Part shown: positions 10,158 through 22,337 of the stretch, piece by piece | How positions within the stretch are numbered: position 1 is the first letter of the stretch | Layout: each line of letters starts with the position of its first letter | Assembly (NCBI GenBank): GCA_014621425.1 | Contig: JAANBB010000002.1 | Location: forward strand, 313,001-377,000 | Length of the DNA stretch: 64,000 nucleotides | Reading direction: 5' to 3' | Origin: Cylindrodendrum hubeiense | Taxonomy: Eukaryota > Ascomycota > Sordariomycetes > Hypocreales > Nectriaceae | The notes under the pieces: model-generated | Databases searched by the model: none | Seen by the model: the letters and a program-made list of their open reading frames with translations, nothing else | Told to the model about the DNA's origin: nothing | Made by a program: the position numbers and the translations under genes

Positions 10158-11874
10158 CGTATAAGGATAAATACGGTGTAATTTATGCGAATTTCACACA
10201 GGCAGGCGGTAGACGGCAGATGGCAGGCGAACGAGACGGTCGATAAGAAACTGCTTTGAGCGCAACATATGTCGCACTTATGGTCTTGGTTCCATGATAG
10301 CTGCTGGGTTGAGAAAGCTTCCCTTAGGACGTCGATTGAGATAAGAAAAAGTTTCGCAAGAGCTGAGAGGAGAAACCGCGCTGACGTGATCTATTTAACT
10401 TTGGGGCCTGTCGATCTGGATCCGATAACATGGACCCAGCGGCGTGAATAGACTTCCGAACCAGCTATGCTGTTGCTTTCACCTAGTGCGTCGAGGCCAA
10501 CGCCATGACATATCGCGGGAAGCCTATTTTGAAACAAAATGCTAGTGAATGACTGTGTGCTGTGGCGAGCACCTTCAATAGCACGTGTAGAAAATGCTCG
10601 TACAGCCCTATTGAACTTTACGCAACACACCACCGTCAATTGTTTCAGAACACCATTGCCACACTTTGTATTGTGTCTCAAAGATGCCAGAGGCGCCCAT
10701 GGACCGGGTTCTGGGCTTCTAGCTACGGAGGGCTAGGTCTATAACTTACTTTTCTGTCCAAGTTAGCACGTATGTAAGGGGCTTCCCTGCTCCTTCGGTT
10801 CTTCTAGAAATGGCGTCAGAGGTATTGCGATAATCGTGGCTACGGTAGGAATCGTACTCGTGCACTGGAATCCGAATTTGAAAGACCGCCAACATGTTCG
10901 CTCGCGATCTCAAGCCTCACTGGGACGTCATTGTTATGTACCCCGGACGTCGGGACATGAGAGGCAGAGTGGAAAATGTACTCAACATCGTCCACGGCAG
11001 CCTGGAAAGCTGAAATATCAGTGGGGTCTGTAATTGAAACAGTCTGCAGGACCTCAAGGTGGCTCCAGTAACGAGATTATAATTACTCGATCTGAGCTTC
11101 CTTCCGTACGTTTAGTCCGACGCGGTAACCTAACAAGAGAGCCATAGCGGCAGCCTGCGACCCGATGGAGCCAGCAGCCAGTGAGAAATGTGCAAGAATT
11201 GGACATTGTGATTGTATGTGTTTCTCGTTTCTATTTCCCATGGCGGAATCGAATCATTTAACATTTCCAGAGCCAATTTCCTTCTCTGCACCCACAAACA
11301 AAGTAGTATATCAATGCCATGTAACACGACACCCTTTCATTCTCTAAATTCACTCGATGGCGTAAATAAATTAGCATGTGTTTTGCTATGCATACGAACG
11401 CGGTGCAGTTTCGTAACCGTGCCGACGGTTCGACTCAGTCAAGGGTGAGGTGTCTCACATGTTGGCTTGATTACAGATCAACCGAGTTGAGTTCCCCTCC
11501 CCAGCTGAAATAATCGTTCCGATCAAAGAGGCCTGTGGCACCGATAATCCCGCACTATTTACTATGTATGTTCGCCTTGTATGCACATCTCCGTTCGGGG
11601 GAGTTTGTAATTGTGCCGACTGCTTAACTCAGCTACATGGTTTTTAACATGCTGGTGGCGCTCAATTGCGAGTTGGGCACCCCAACACAAATGTTCACGC
11701 CAATCAATCCAGAATTAGGTACCAAAACGGAGCAGTCCCGGCCTGGTTATATTTGGCTTGTTTCCACTGATCTCGATTGTAAATTGTACATATTGTTACA
11801 CCTCTATCGACCGTCCCAGTTTGAAGTTCAGTATATACAACTATTATCATTCCTATATCTCCTAAAAGATCAAG
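10158..11874. other. Intergenic between divergent genes
   Basis: Shared upstream region of the PTH11-like gene (minus) and the tautomerase (plus). Short open frames on both strands show no family resemblance. A faint, diverged direct repeat lies around 11390-11635. Confidence 0.5.
11387..11634. repeat. Diverged direct repeat
   Basis: Segments around 11387-11441 and 11580-11634 share the order gtatgca/gcatacg, cgttcg-like, gtttNgtaaYYgtgccgac and actcag, with many substitutions. It may be an old duplication of spacer sequence. Alignment by eye only. Confidence 0.3.
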
Positions 11875-12324
11875 ATGCCTCTTTGGCTAGTTTACCACCC
11901 ACCTGCGGCATTCAGTACCGAAGAGGCCAAGAAAAGCTTCGCTGAGGATGTAACGAACGTATACATGTCTTTCCTCGGCCTCCCATCGTTCTACGTCGTT
12001 GTTCAATTCGTCCTGGTTTCTCCAAGTACTCAATTTGTTGGAGCAACAACCAGGGATATTCCCTTCATACGCATTACCATCGACCACGTGGCTGTCCACA
12101 CAAATGACAACGCGGACGCGCATCGAAACCTGACATCACGCATCGATGCTACATTGAAGCCACACATTGAGGATCAGGGCTATGATTGGGAGTACACCGT
12201 TAATGAGACGCCAAGGGGATTGTGGAAGATCAATGGGTTGATTCCTCCCCCTCACAAAAGTGCGGCTGAGCAGCTCTGGGTACGCGAGGATAAGCCAGTT
12301 ATGTATGAAGGTGGGCAGGTGTGA
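11875..12324 (+). CDS. cis-CaaD-like tautomerase superfamily protein
   Basis: A 149-residue, intronless member of the tautomerase superfamily related to cis-3-chloroacrylic acid dehalogenase. It starts Met-Pro, so removal of Met exposes the catalytic N-terminal proline. Conserved blocks include LPSFYVVVQF, PFIRITIDH (with an arginine and His71), YDWEYTVNETPRGLWKING and IPPP. Such proteins are small cytosolic trimers that tautomerise or hydrate small carboxylic acids, and the natural substrate in fungi is usually unknown. The ATG sits shortly downstream of a TATA-like gtatatac (11831-11838). Whole family length is present with no damage. Confidence 0.85.
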   Translation: MPLWLVYHPPAAFSTEEAKKSFAEDVTNVYMSFLGLPSFYVVVQFVLVSPSTQFVGATTRDIPFIRITIDHVAVHTNDNADAHRNLTSRIDATLKPHIEDQGYDWEYTVNETPRGLWKINGLIPPPHKSAAEQLWVREDKPVMYEGGQV

Positions 12325-12560
12325 TCACCTAGTGGTGTGGGTATTTTGGCGAGTTCGACTGCGCAGGCTGGGGGTATGAGGCCATGCAGATGTCCAAGGT
12401 GGGCACTCTTGAGACGGTCGTGGAGGAGGCAATCATGAAACCTGCAGCCGTTTTCCAAGCGGAAAGCTCCCTCCAACGAGCAAAATCTAGATCAGTCATT
12501 GACTTCTATATATATGTGTGCGCCATTAAATTCGTATGGTAAATCTTACGATTTCCTAGT

Positions 12561-13586
12561 CTATGCTCTCACTCTATCCGCCTCTACCTTGCCAGAGATA
12601 AAGCCATTGATATTCTCACACAAGACCCTCTGGTAGTTACTAGTGGTGGCTCCTCCGATCCAAGCCGCATGCGGCGTCGCCACAAGATTCAATCCCTCAG
12701 CATCACTTCCAAGAAGCACACTGGTCTCTGGGCCAGCTGGCTCTATATCAAACACATCCACACCCGCGCCGTGTATCCGGCCGTCTGTCAGAGCCCTGAA
12801 CAACGCACCTTCGTCGACAATACCTCCACGAGAGACATTGACTAAGACAGCATCATTCTGCATCAGATCAAACTCGGGCGCGGCGATCAAGCCCAACGTC
12901 TCTGGCGACCGCGGGCAGCACAAAAAGATGACTGTTGCCGTCTTCAGTGCCTCGTCAAACGTAACCCGGCCTTCCGGTGCCGGCGCGCCCTTCCTCCCTG
13001 AAACAATAACCTTCATACCCAACCCGGTGAGAAGCTTCATAAGGTTTTTGCCTACGTGTCCATACCCGATGATGGCCGCTGTTTCGTCTCGGCACCCCCT
13101 GGGGGGCTTCCCCGCTACGAATGAACCCTTCATCAGTGTGCCGCGGCGCGGCCACTCGCCAGCGCGCAGGTCGCGCATGGTGGGCAAAAGAGTGCGACGC
13201 ACTGCAAAGTATAACGCAAGAGCGTGCTCAGCCACAACGTCCGCGTTGCAATTGGGGCTGCTCATCACGCGGATGCCGCGCGCCGTGCAAGCAGCTAGGT
13301 CGACCGAGTCGGTACCGGCAGCCAGGACGGCGATCAACTTCAGGTTAGGGCATGCCTCAACGGAAAGTGCGTCTGCCCGCAAGGGAATGGCAGTCGTGAT
13401 GAGCACATCGGCGTCCTTGATGCGCTCATGGAGCTCATCCTGGCTGGTCCGCGTGTATTCCGTGAGGGTGAAGGTGTGAGGTGACGGAACGGCCAGTTCG
13501 GGGAGAGGAGTGAAAAAGGTTTCCAGGGCGACAATATTGAAGTTCTTTGCAGAGGCGTCGGATGCCGAAATGCCGGGGTTGGCCAT
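12561..13586 (-). CDS. D-isomer-specific 2-hydroxyacid dehydrogenase
   Basis: A 341-residue NAD(P)-dependent dehydrogenase that interconverts a 2-hydroxyacid and a 2-ketoacid. It has the two-domain layout of the family, with the nucleotide-binding loop GYGHVG (174-179). The catalytic triad is Arg253 in NVSRGGIVDE, Glu282 in VDVFDIEPAG and His306 in ATPHAAWIGG. The ATG at 13586 (MANPGIS) starts just before the conserved domain and was chosen. The frame runs on upstream to 13850, but that 88-residue extension is rich in Ser and Arg and looks non-coding or at best a weak targeting signal. The substrate is not determinable; glyoxylate/hydroxypyruvate-type and phosphoglycerate-type relatives are the nearest classes. 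Confidence 0.88.
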   Translation of the reverse strand: MANPGISASDASAKNFNIVALETFFTPLPELAVPSPHTFTLTEYTRTSQDELHERIKDADVLITTAIPLRADALSVEACPNLKLIAVLAAGTDSVDLAACTARGIRVMSSPNCNADVVAEHALALYFAVRRTLLPTMRDLRAGEWPRRGTLMKGSFVAGKPPRGCRDETAAIIGYGHVGKNLMKLLTGLGMKVIVSGRKGAPAPEGRVTFDEALKTATVIFLCCPRSPETLGLIAAPEFDLMQNDAVLVNVSRGGIVDEGALFRALTDGRIHGAGVDVFDIEPAGPETSVLLGSDAEGLNLVATPHAAWIGGATTSNYQRVLCENINGFISGKVEADRVRA

Positions 13587-14450
13587 GGTGAAGGTTCGTC
13601 TGTCAGAGACTGCGGAACGGCGTTGATTTCTAGATGACGATACTGTTCTAGAAACCCCAGTGGAATTATCTCGGACGGTTGCTAGGATCCTTAGGCCCGA
13701 CGAGTGCCGATTTAACTTTGCACAGACTACCAAAGGTGCCAATTTGGGTGTGTATATCCGTCGAGTACTACGCCAACATATCATAGTGAGGGGGAATTGA
13801 GATGCCGACGACGGGAGGATTAAATATGGCCCAACGCTGATACGAAGCACTGAAGCTATTGCGGGGTGAATCTGCTCCGATAGCCGGTCCGATCGGAGAT
13901 GCCCGACCAGCCAGTTTGCGCTTATGCGGGTTGTTATCTAGATTCGCCAAGACAGCCCTTGGTTACTGGAACAGGTTAGGGTTGGGAGGTGAACCCACAT
14001 TAACACTCACGGCGCCGTCGTTTGTTCAACTTTCATCAGACGAAGCAGTAATTCCAGCCATCGGATGGTAAGATAGGCAGCGAACAGCGTCGAAGTAGAG
14101 AAGTTTGGTAGAGAAAATAGCACAAAGATTGAAACCCGTTATCCGCACATTTCGAGGTGCGCATTGAGCAAGAGCCTATGCTTGATACAGCCAAGTCTCC
14201 AGTTGGCGTGGTGAAAGACGTCCAGTTTATCCAATACTCGTGAGAGGCCGAGAGTAGTATAGGGCAGGTTTGAATGAGGTTGTATCAGATAGCTCGTGAC
14301 ATGCATGGGGCGTGGAGTAGAGCCTTTGCAGGAAAAGCCTTTTAGTTAAGGGAGGGAAGATGTACATTGCTCTTCTAGTCGAATTATTGGTATTCGGGTA
14401 ATATTGTTCTATCTTCTATAATGCAATCGCTAAAATGCAAATCATTTCTT
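13587..14450. other. Intergenic, promoter of the 2-hydroxyacid dehydrogenase
   Basis: Lies between the start of the dehydrogenase and the end of the glycosyltransferase, both minus strand. No gene seen. Confidence 0.5.
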
Positions 14451-15645
14451 CTATATTAATTTTGACACTTTGAACTTGTCAATAACAGCCGGGACCTTTC
14501 TAGAAGCTCCTCTCCAAGCAACGAACAGCGTATAATTGATAAGATATAGGCCAATGACCAGTCCTATTGCCGCCAAGCTGAACCAAGTCCATGGCCGGGT
14601 TCCCAGCCACATTATCGGCTTGGCGTCGCCTTGGTGCCACGTGCAACTTTGGAGGTCGGTGATGTATGGTTTTAATTCGCTTCCATTGATCACCTGGACT
14701 GTTTGGACGTTTATTGAAAGTTGCTCGAGCAAGTACCCCTTTACCACCAAAGTCAAGAAGAACGGTCCTGTCGACATCATGATGGCGGCGTAGGGGAGCA
14801 TTCGAGCCCACAAGCGAGTTTTGGCATAAAAGATGGGTAGTTTGCGAATGGCTGCTGTGAAAGCCGGATGCCCGGCGGATGATATCATAATATCGTTGGT
14901 TACACCAGTAGGTAACGTTGATTTGAATATGGCGTTGTGTTTGAGTGTGCCGGACTCCACTTGGTCTAGAGGGAAGGTTTTGTTGCACACGGTATCCATG
15001 TCGAGATATATTCCACCATAATGCTCGAGAACGAAGTAGCGAATGGAATCTGCGCGCTGAATCGGGAAAGGATAGTTATCCCAGGTCTCCAAGAACCAAG
15101 GGTATTCGGTGGAGATGAAGTCGCGAGCCGAGGCATCAGTCCAGAGCTAGAAAGATTAGCGACCTTGGACACGGCACATGGACACCAGAGCTGGGCTGCG
15201 TCGGTGAACAGGAATAATCGAATAAACATACCTTGTACTCGAAGTCTGAATACACGTCTTTGCAACTCTGTTGCGAATCGACCCACTTCAATGGAACCGT
15301 GTCGTTGGCGCAGGTTTGGTGCAGGATTCGAGGTATGTGGTGTCGGCCACCGACTCGCGGGGTATCGGCGCTGGAGAGATTGACCCGAGGTCCAAACAGC
15401 TCGTCGTTTCGGAGTAGTAGGGTAATGAGCGGCTCGAAGGAATAGAGCAGCACCCAAACGATCATGACGTCGGCCAGGAGGAGGCATAATGCGACCCTTC
15501 TTTGTCGCATGACTAGGCGCAGTTTCTTCAGGCACCGCCAGCCGGATGCGGTTTTGAATGCCAGGCGTTCCTCATCGTATCGTGTGTTGCGGTCCATTGT
15601 TCCAGATCCAGGGGCACGGCGGAGGGAGTGCCAGATGGACGTCAT
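14451..15645 (-). CDS. GT32 glycosyltransferase (MIPC synthase/OCH1-like, DXD)
   Basis: Two exons (15645-15232 and 15146-14451; 85-base intron with GTATGT and TTTCTAG) encode 369 residues. The protein is a type II Golgi-style transferase: a short basic N-terminus, a membrane helix at about 51-77, then a lumenal DXD glycosyltransferase domain with IPRILHQT (104-111), the GGIYLDMDT block (D187, D189 bind metal and sugar nucleotide) and a second helix near 327-350. The pattern matches fungal GT32 enzymes such as the SUR1/CSH1 mannosyl-phosphorylinositol-ceramide synthase subunit and OCH1-like mannosyltransferases; the C-terminal helix favours the SUR1-like group. The likely role is mannose transfer to sphingolipid or glycan. 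The ATG at 15645 is the first in frame. Confidence 0.85.
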
Positions 15646-18600
15646 GCCAAATCGCAGACAGACTCGAGTGGCAGAAAATCAACAAGGGTGCTAGGACACT
15701 GCGGTGGACGGCAAAAGGCCGACGAACCATTGAGACCAAGCCAACTTATTATATCCGAAAATCCAGGATTGCGAAATTGCATGAAACCGCGTCGTTTGAC
15801 ATGTCGTCATGCCCCTGTGCTGGCTGCGCCGCCAGCCCTGCGCCCCAAAGCTTAGCACTATCCCGTCCCCATAATATTATCCCGTAAGACTATCCCGTCC
15901 CCGTAACGTTCGAGACCGCAATCAAAAGCTGTACGCCGTACTCCGTACATCGTACATCGTACAGCGCACCCAACCACTGGCGCGATTATTATGCCCCTTG
16001 CAGGTCGTTAACTTTACGTAGTGTGCTAATTTAGGTGGCATTGTATTATAGCGCCAGGCCAGCATTGGGACTTCTGGGCCACGAGTTAAAGGGATCGATG
16101 CCCCTGCTGGAGAAGAGCCGTAGCCACTCCCTCACTCAGCCTGGCTTACTCGCACTCGTTCTCTCATTCTCAGCTGCACCCTCAAGGGGGGCTTTGTTCC
16201 ATTTCCAGAAATGCCCGACCCCAGCCGCAATTTCCTCTTCCCCACAGCGAGGCGGTGTAATGTACCAATACGAGCGCTACGCGGCTTTGGCCACGGACCT
16301 CGGTCTCGCCAGCAAAATCAGAGGGAAATTAGTAGCATGTTTGACGTCCCTAACAAGCTAGCTCCGTCACAAAACAAAACCGCGCGTTCAACCCGCTAAC
16401 AAGTCACACACCATGCCATGTGCGAGCACTCAACCCTCTGAGTGGCGCTGAAAAGCCCAATAGGGGTACGCCACTCACCTTTTTCCTGGTGTCCAGCGCA
16501 GATTATCGGTCCACGTATTGGCCGGTGGCTGCATTGTAAATCAGGCTGCTGGCCTGTTTGAAAACATTGCTGCCTGAATTTGCGACACGCGTGAGCTAAA
16601 CCGCAGGACAAAATACGAGCGCAGCGGCAAGATTGGTCGCCTTGTTGGAGGCCTGGCCGTGAGCGTGTCGATAATTTCCAACGTGCGGCTGAACCGTGGC
16701 GCAGTGTCTACGCATTTTAGCGATGCGACGCTGAAGGACGGAGCGAACTTCTCCGCCCAAAGGAACAACATTAAATCTGCCTACCAGGCTGCCAGTTAAA
16801 TGAGAACACGAGGAGAACCCGTGCAACAAGGAATTATTTGCGGGAGCTATTAGTTGGAATCCCGATTTCCCAAATCTTCTTTCACCTTCATTTCTTTGAA
16901 GCATAAGACAGAGTCTTTTTGTCTTTGGGCGAAGTCCAAGTCACTCCCCACATCCAATTTCCCCCCGCTACGTTCAGGGCCACTGTACAGACGAGAGGGG
17001 CACGTTGCCGGTTTCCGGGCGGGTTACATCCCGCTTACTCACCAAAGTCCTTTACGCGTACTCAGATACGAAGTGGATGAGATGGGAGAATTTCGTGCAA
17101 TGGTAATATGGGTGTCTCCATGTGCAGCGGAGTCGACAGCTTGCGTTTATCAACCGCCATTGACCCAAAATTAATTATTGGATACCACTGTGCCAAATTG
17201 AGCCGAGTCCTATGCAGGTAGATCGGTAACTTGTGACGGACACATTGCATCGGTGGACGGTGTTTAGACACACAGCGCCACCCCTTTCAAATATCACCAC
17301 TAGCGCCCTATCCGCGAGATGAGTTTAGGTAATGCCAAGTGATTGCTGCATAACCAGCAAATACATGGAAGGGAAATATAATTTAATTAATGTCCCTTAC
17401 TATACTAGTTGGTGCACGTTATTACATACTCAAAATTTCATGACTTCAGTACCCGACTGTGTTGAAATATAAATTAGCTTTATGGTAGTATCTCGTATCT
17501 ACCCACCTTAGAAACTCAGCCCTGGGTCCATGTCACGCCTCTTTGGAAACAATTTTGTACGAGAATCTGACAGGAGTTTGGCAACGTATTTGCATATATA
17601 CCTATTAGACATGTCGTGTTTGTGAATTAGAACGCCATTGCCTCGCTATTGATACATACCCAGGGAGATTTTGTTGGTGGAAGTGACCCTTTAGTGCAGA
17701 CTACCCCTGACTTTTAGGGTAGCAGTTGAAAGGGGAGAAAAGAAGAAGATAGGAAGTTATAAACACAGTGTGAGGGATGGAATGCTGGAAACACTTGATC
17801 GGATGTTTTCTGATGCACCCACAGTGAAGAGAAGGGAAAGTAGTGATAAGAGCTGCTGCGACAGCCTGGTCAGTGGGACTGGAACAGCGCAAAAGGTGTC
17901 ATGTAAATCAGAAGAAGGAAAAAGCGTGTCTTTTCATTGAGCGAGCAGCTTCGACAGCTTTAAGCAGTGAGCAACCAAGCTAGTCATCGGCTCCTACTGT
18001 CATTAAAACTCCAGGCTGTCAGCTAGTCACATCACAACATAGAGACAGGTATCTCTTGTGCCAGTGCCAGAGGAACCATCGTTGCTTGTAGAATGCAGAC
18101 AAAGATGAAAATGGACATGTTCAAGACACGGGTATGAATATACCACAGGTGAATTCGATTATGACGAGTGGTCGAATAAAGGCGATCAAGTGCATCAACA
18201 AGGTGATTCTGGGGGAGATATAGCACACTTTCTATTACTATCTGATATGAAATCAACAACCCATAAGTTAATTAATGATATTGGAAGTAAGGGGCGAAGT
18301 TGAGATGCGCCGAAGGCCTTGATTTCTAGCTACGAAGGAGACCAATTGACATCTTATAGACAAGCTGAGGGACCCAGATCGGTCCCTCGGTTATCTTCAA
18401 GTTCCGGCTCAAACCTTTCTTTCCAATCCTGGATACTGTTCTCTTAGTTCCGGTTTTTGTTTTCCAGGATGCTGTAGATTCGTAAATATTACATTTCTCG
18501 TTTACAGGCCATTCATGTACTCGCCCAGCTAACTCTTTGTTCGAACGCAAATACAACATATATTCTTGTACGCCAGTCACACTTAACAGATTTCAGCACG

Positions 18601-20059
18601 CCTACTCATGCCTAGATATACCACTCGTCACTATTAATACAGCTTAATTACCTCAATCACCATGGCCTTCATGTTATCCTAATTAACTACTATTAGAATT
18701 ACCCTACCTCATAGCTAAGTAATACCCTGAACGAATTACTGACATAAACCTACGGGTCTTCCCTTAGTTATCACAACTATGAATAGGCTGTCGGACTGGG
18801 GCCATAGTTGCTGACAGTGCTTGAGATCTCTGGAACGCCTCAAGAACAGGATGAAGATCTAACCAAGGAGCTGGCTGGCGAAGCGGGGGAAGTTGATGCT
18901 TTGGGCAGGAAAGCCGGAGGAGCGGGACCGTATTGGCGGGCAGATAAAGGGAAGGTCTCCGACCAAAGGGTTGGGGATGCATGAATCAATCAAGCATCTT
19001 CATGAAAGATAGGTTTGTGAAGGAACGAGTTCTGTCTATTCCTTCCAGTCAAACAGCCTCTTTTAATTCCGTATCATTTGTATTACATATGCATTTTCTC
19101 TTGAACTTTTCTTTGCTATTAGGCGCGCCCAAGTCTTTGAGATCGGGATTCTCCTCTCATTGCAATTGGGTTTTAGCGCCTTGCCAACGCGAAGACGGTC
19201 AATTCTTTAGTCAAACATCTGATTAGATGCTTTCTATTTTATTGAACCGTATATCAAGTCCACCCAGCCGATAGCTCCAGTTGTGGCCACACACACTTCC
19301 AACGCAGGGAGACTTGCGGACGACACTTGGTTGGGGATTTTCCGTGGGAGTGCATCTACTTCGGTCTTGTGTTGCGATCTTTTTTCCGTCACTTTCCTGG
19401 TTTGGCCTCTATTTATCGCAGCTAGTCCGCCCTTGACCGCCAGTTCCGTCCTTCTTTGTTGGCTATGCCAGTTCTTATTCCGATGCAGCTCGCCTCTTCA
19501 TTGTCGCACAGCTTGGCAGCATCGGATTAGTGGCTGGTCAAGTTCACCACCAAATTTTACCTACCCTATACCCGTCATCAGCCAGGTTTGAGCACGGCTG
19601 TTACACTGTTGTAGAAAAAGAGAGGACTAGGACCCCTAGTAGTATTCTCATTAAATACAGTTATTATATCCTAGTTCCATATTATAATAAACTCAAGGGC
19701 CTATTAAAATCACTCGCATTAGATCGATCAAGTCATTTACTAACACAGACCCACACACACTCCGACAATCACGGCCGATCAATATGACGCCATCGGGTCT
19801 TTAATGCACATCAGCGAAAAATCCCTATCTATAACAGCTCTAGCACCCCGCTCCAAATAACTACCAATACTCTTGCTCCTCACTTAGGGCCACGAACAGA
19901 GCAGCTTAAATTCTATGCATTAATACCTCTTAAGTTGCCTATCGGAGCAATTTTATTCCAGATCTCGTTATTGCGAGAGCACCGGGGATATCCTATCATC
20001 CTTGACCCAAATAATGGGTGGAAAAATACGCTTCAGCTTATCTACCCAATTCCATTGCC
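15646..20059. other. 4.4-kb gene-poor stretch
   Basis: No gene can be supported. The best candidate is an open frame without ATG, 16578-16799 (plus, 73 codons), whose codon use is GC-rich at third positions and which reads YERSGKIGRLVGGLAVS; it could be a last exon or a relic of unknown identity. Short repeats occur near 15857-15964. The sequence becomes AT-rich from about 17350 to 18750, without transposon ends I can recognise. Confidence 0.4.
15857..15964. repeat. Cluster of short direct repeats
   Basis: actatcccgtccccRtaa occurs at 15857-15874 and 15889-15906 with one difference, with a partial copy (tatcccgtaa) between. It is followed at 15931-15964 by reiterated cgtac units (cgtacatcgtacatcgtaca). 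Confidence 0.6.
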
Positions 20060-22337
20060 ATGGAACCACCACTGCCTCGACGGCAGAGGGTTGATACGGC
20101 TCGTCGCCGCACAGGTTGCCAGACCTGCCGTGGGAGGCGCAAGAAGGTATGTAAGATGTCAACCAGCACACAATAAGATCAACCAAACGTCATACGCTTC
20201 AATTGCTTACCATTTGAGCACCCTTTGACAGTGCGACGAGGCTCGTCCGATATGCATGGCCTGTGTGCACTTTGGGTTGAAATGTGCATATCAACGACCG
20301 CTGGTGTTCAAAGACGTCTCAGGGCGGGCAGCTGAATCAGCCAGAAGATCGGACGCGGGAAGACATGCCACGATCCGAGTGGACATTGAGTCAAAGCACG
20401 AGAGTGGGCAGTCAAACATCCTAAAAGTCTCACACGAAGCAATGAGCTGGTCAGACAGCGGTCTCCATCGCCAAGCCTTTGATGATGCATGCGTCCCTAC
20501 CCCAGCTGCGTCGCCTGTCGCAGTACGCAAAACATTCGGCACATCTTGGTCATCCGAGATCGCCTCATTGCCCTATTCTCTATTCAACCCTTCACCCCTT
20601 CAATTGATACAGGAAGGCGAACACGCTGTAGCACCTGTAGCCACGTACCCGCTGCTCGTTTTCGATGACGTCCGCCTGTCTCTGGACTCAACTGGAGGAG
20701 ATCAATTGGTGAGATATGACAGAAATGATACCAGCACTGGTTCCGTGGGGACCGGCTCCGACCTGGAGGAGAGTGTTTGCACCAGCTGGACCGCGAGTCA
20801 AGACGGCAGCGAGACCGTTTCTACGGGTCTCTATGAAGATGGAACTTCACCGCAGTGTGCGCTAGGCGAGGACCTCTCTCAGTTCTACCGAGTTCACCTG
20901 GCAACAGAGGACGCCTTGGTCCTGAACTTTGAGCAGAACGTACTCCCTCTATTCCCCGCCGACCTCTCCTTCCCGCGCCACTTTCATGAGAACCGATGCT
21001 TCCATGCTGCGGTCTTGACATTGTCCGCTAGCATGCTCAAGGCGGGTCGAGGAGATGGTATCGCTAGCATGCTCAAGGCTGGTAGAGGAGATGGTGTCTC
21101 AATCGGAGCGCCTTCGAAGACAGGCATCGACACGAGCAATTGGGTGCACTATGACACAGCGGTCAAGGACCTGAACGAGCAGCTCAAGCGCTCAGGAAGT
21201 CACGGGCTCGAACAACTTGCCAGCGCCGCCCTGCTGCTTGCGTATCATGACATGGAGGTGGGGACACCTCTTGGTGTGCGGAACCACGCCTGTGGCCTCG
21301 ATGCAATCGCCTCACGGCTAGATTTCTCCGCGACAGTGACGCCTGGGCTGTTCAAGGCGTGGAGAATGTTGCGGTGTGACCGGAAGTTCCTCAGCCTGGC
21401 AACCCGCAAGACCATCGCCATGGTGGACGCATACGACATAAACCGCCTTCCAGAGAGGCAAATCACCATCCGCGAGTTGCTAGTAGGCATATGGAAACTA
21501 CATGGGCGGTACTCAATGGAGGCAACGTTTCAGGCGGAAAAGGGCCGAGGCGACGCCCAAGACAAGGCCGGGGATGCACCCAGCCCTTCGGAGAAGGCAG
21601 GCCAGTGGTTGCGTTCAGTGCTGAACCGGGACTGCGATCGCCACCAGGCGCAGCAGCGAGACTTCCACGAAGACACGTTGACGCCAGACATGCTTCAGCA
21701 GCAGTGCAGCTACTTCGCACGACAGTTGGAGCAGTGGCATGGCGAACTCGCCCATCAGGATATGCCCATCGTCAAGGACGCATCTGACACCGACTTTATT
21801 CCCAACGCCACCTCTTCCGAGTTTCTGGCGACATACCAACTGCCCAGCGCGGACAAAGCCCTGGACCATATCCTGTACCTGCTATCGCGGATGATCTGCA
21901 ACTACCTAGTCTCGCTTTTCCACGACGGTGCCCGGGCTCCCGTCTCGGAAGGGTGGGGTAGACTCATCCTGGGCATCATATGCGGCATGAGCCTCCGTCG
22001 CCAACGCTTTACTCTGTTCCGCCTCGATATGCTGTTGCTCATGACAGTTCTGCTGAGCGAAGGCACCTCTCTCGCCACCATCATCCTCGACCATGTCATA
22101 CCGCGTGTCATGGAGGGGCACGGTTCGGAGCCTGGTTTCTTCACATGGTCGTACCTGAAGAGGGTTCTTCGGCTGATTGTCCGTGAGAGGATCCGCGGTA
22201 GGGTCATTCGCGTGGTCATCGACGATTCCACTCAGGACAGCGAGCAACGGCAGGCAGCCACAAGACACACGGTAGTGGCTTTTGGGGATTACAATGGAAA
22301 GGACCACTTTCGAGATGTGTATAGCATAGACTGCTGA
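20060..22337 (+). CDS. Zn2Cys6 fungal transcription factor
   Basis: Two exons (20060-20146; 20232-22337, intron 85 bases with GTATGT and TTGACAG) encode about 730 residues. The N-terminal binuclear zinc cluster is perfect: Cys20, 23, 30, 37, 40 and 47 in a CX2CX6CX6CX2CX6C layout with the CRGRRKKCDE core. The intron splits the motif just before the third cysteine. The middle and C-terminal regions (from about residue 240) are helical, with YRVHLATEDALV, a LASAALLLAYHDME block and an Arg-rich end, resembling the acidic-trans family of fungal activators (Fungal_trans_2 type). An in-frame 36-base tandem duplication lies within the domain. The gene is upstream of, and co-oriented with, an oligopeptide transporter, a possible but unproven target. 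Confidence 0.87.
21027..21098 (+). repeat. In-frame 36-base tandem duplication
   Basis: Two 36-base copies (21027-21062 and 21063-21098) differ at a few positions and encode ASMLKAGRGDGI and ASMLKAGRGDGV back to back within the transcription factor. It adds 12 residues without breaking the frame. Confidence 0.9.

Noticed and set aside
12643..13479. 278-codon plus-strand open frame
   Set aside because: Antisense shadow of the 2-hydroxyacid dehydrogenase.
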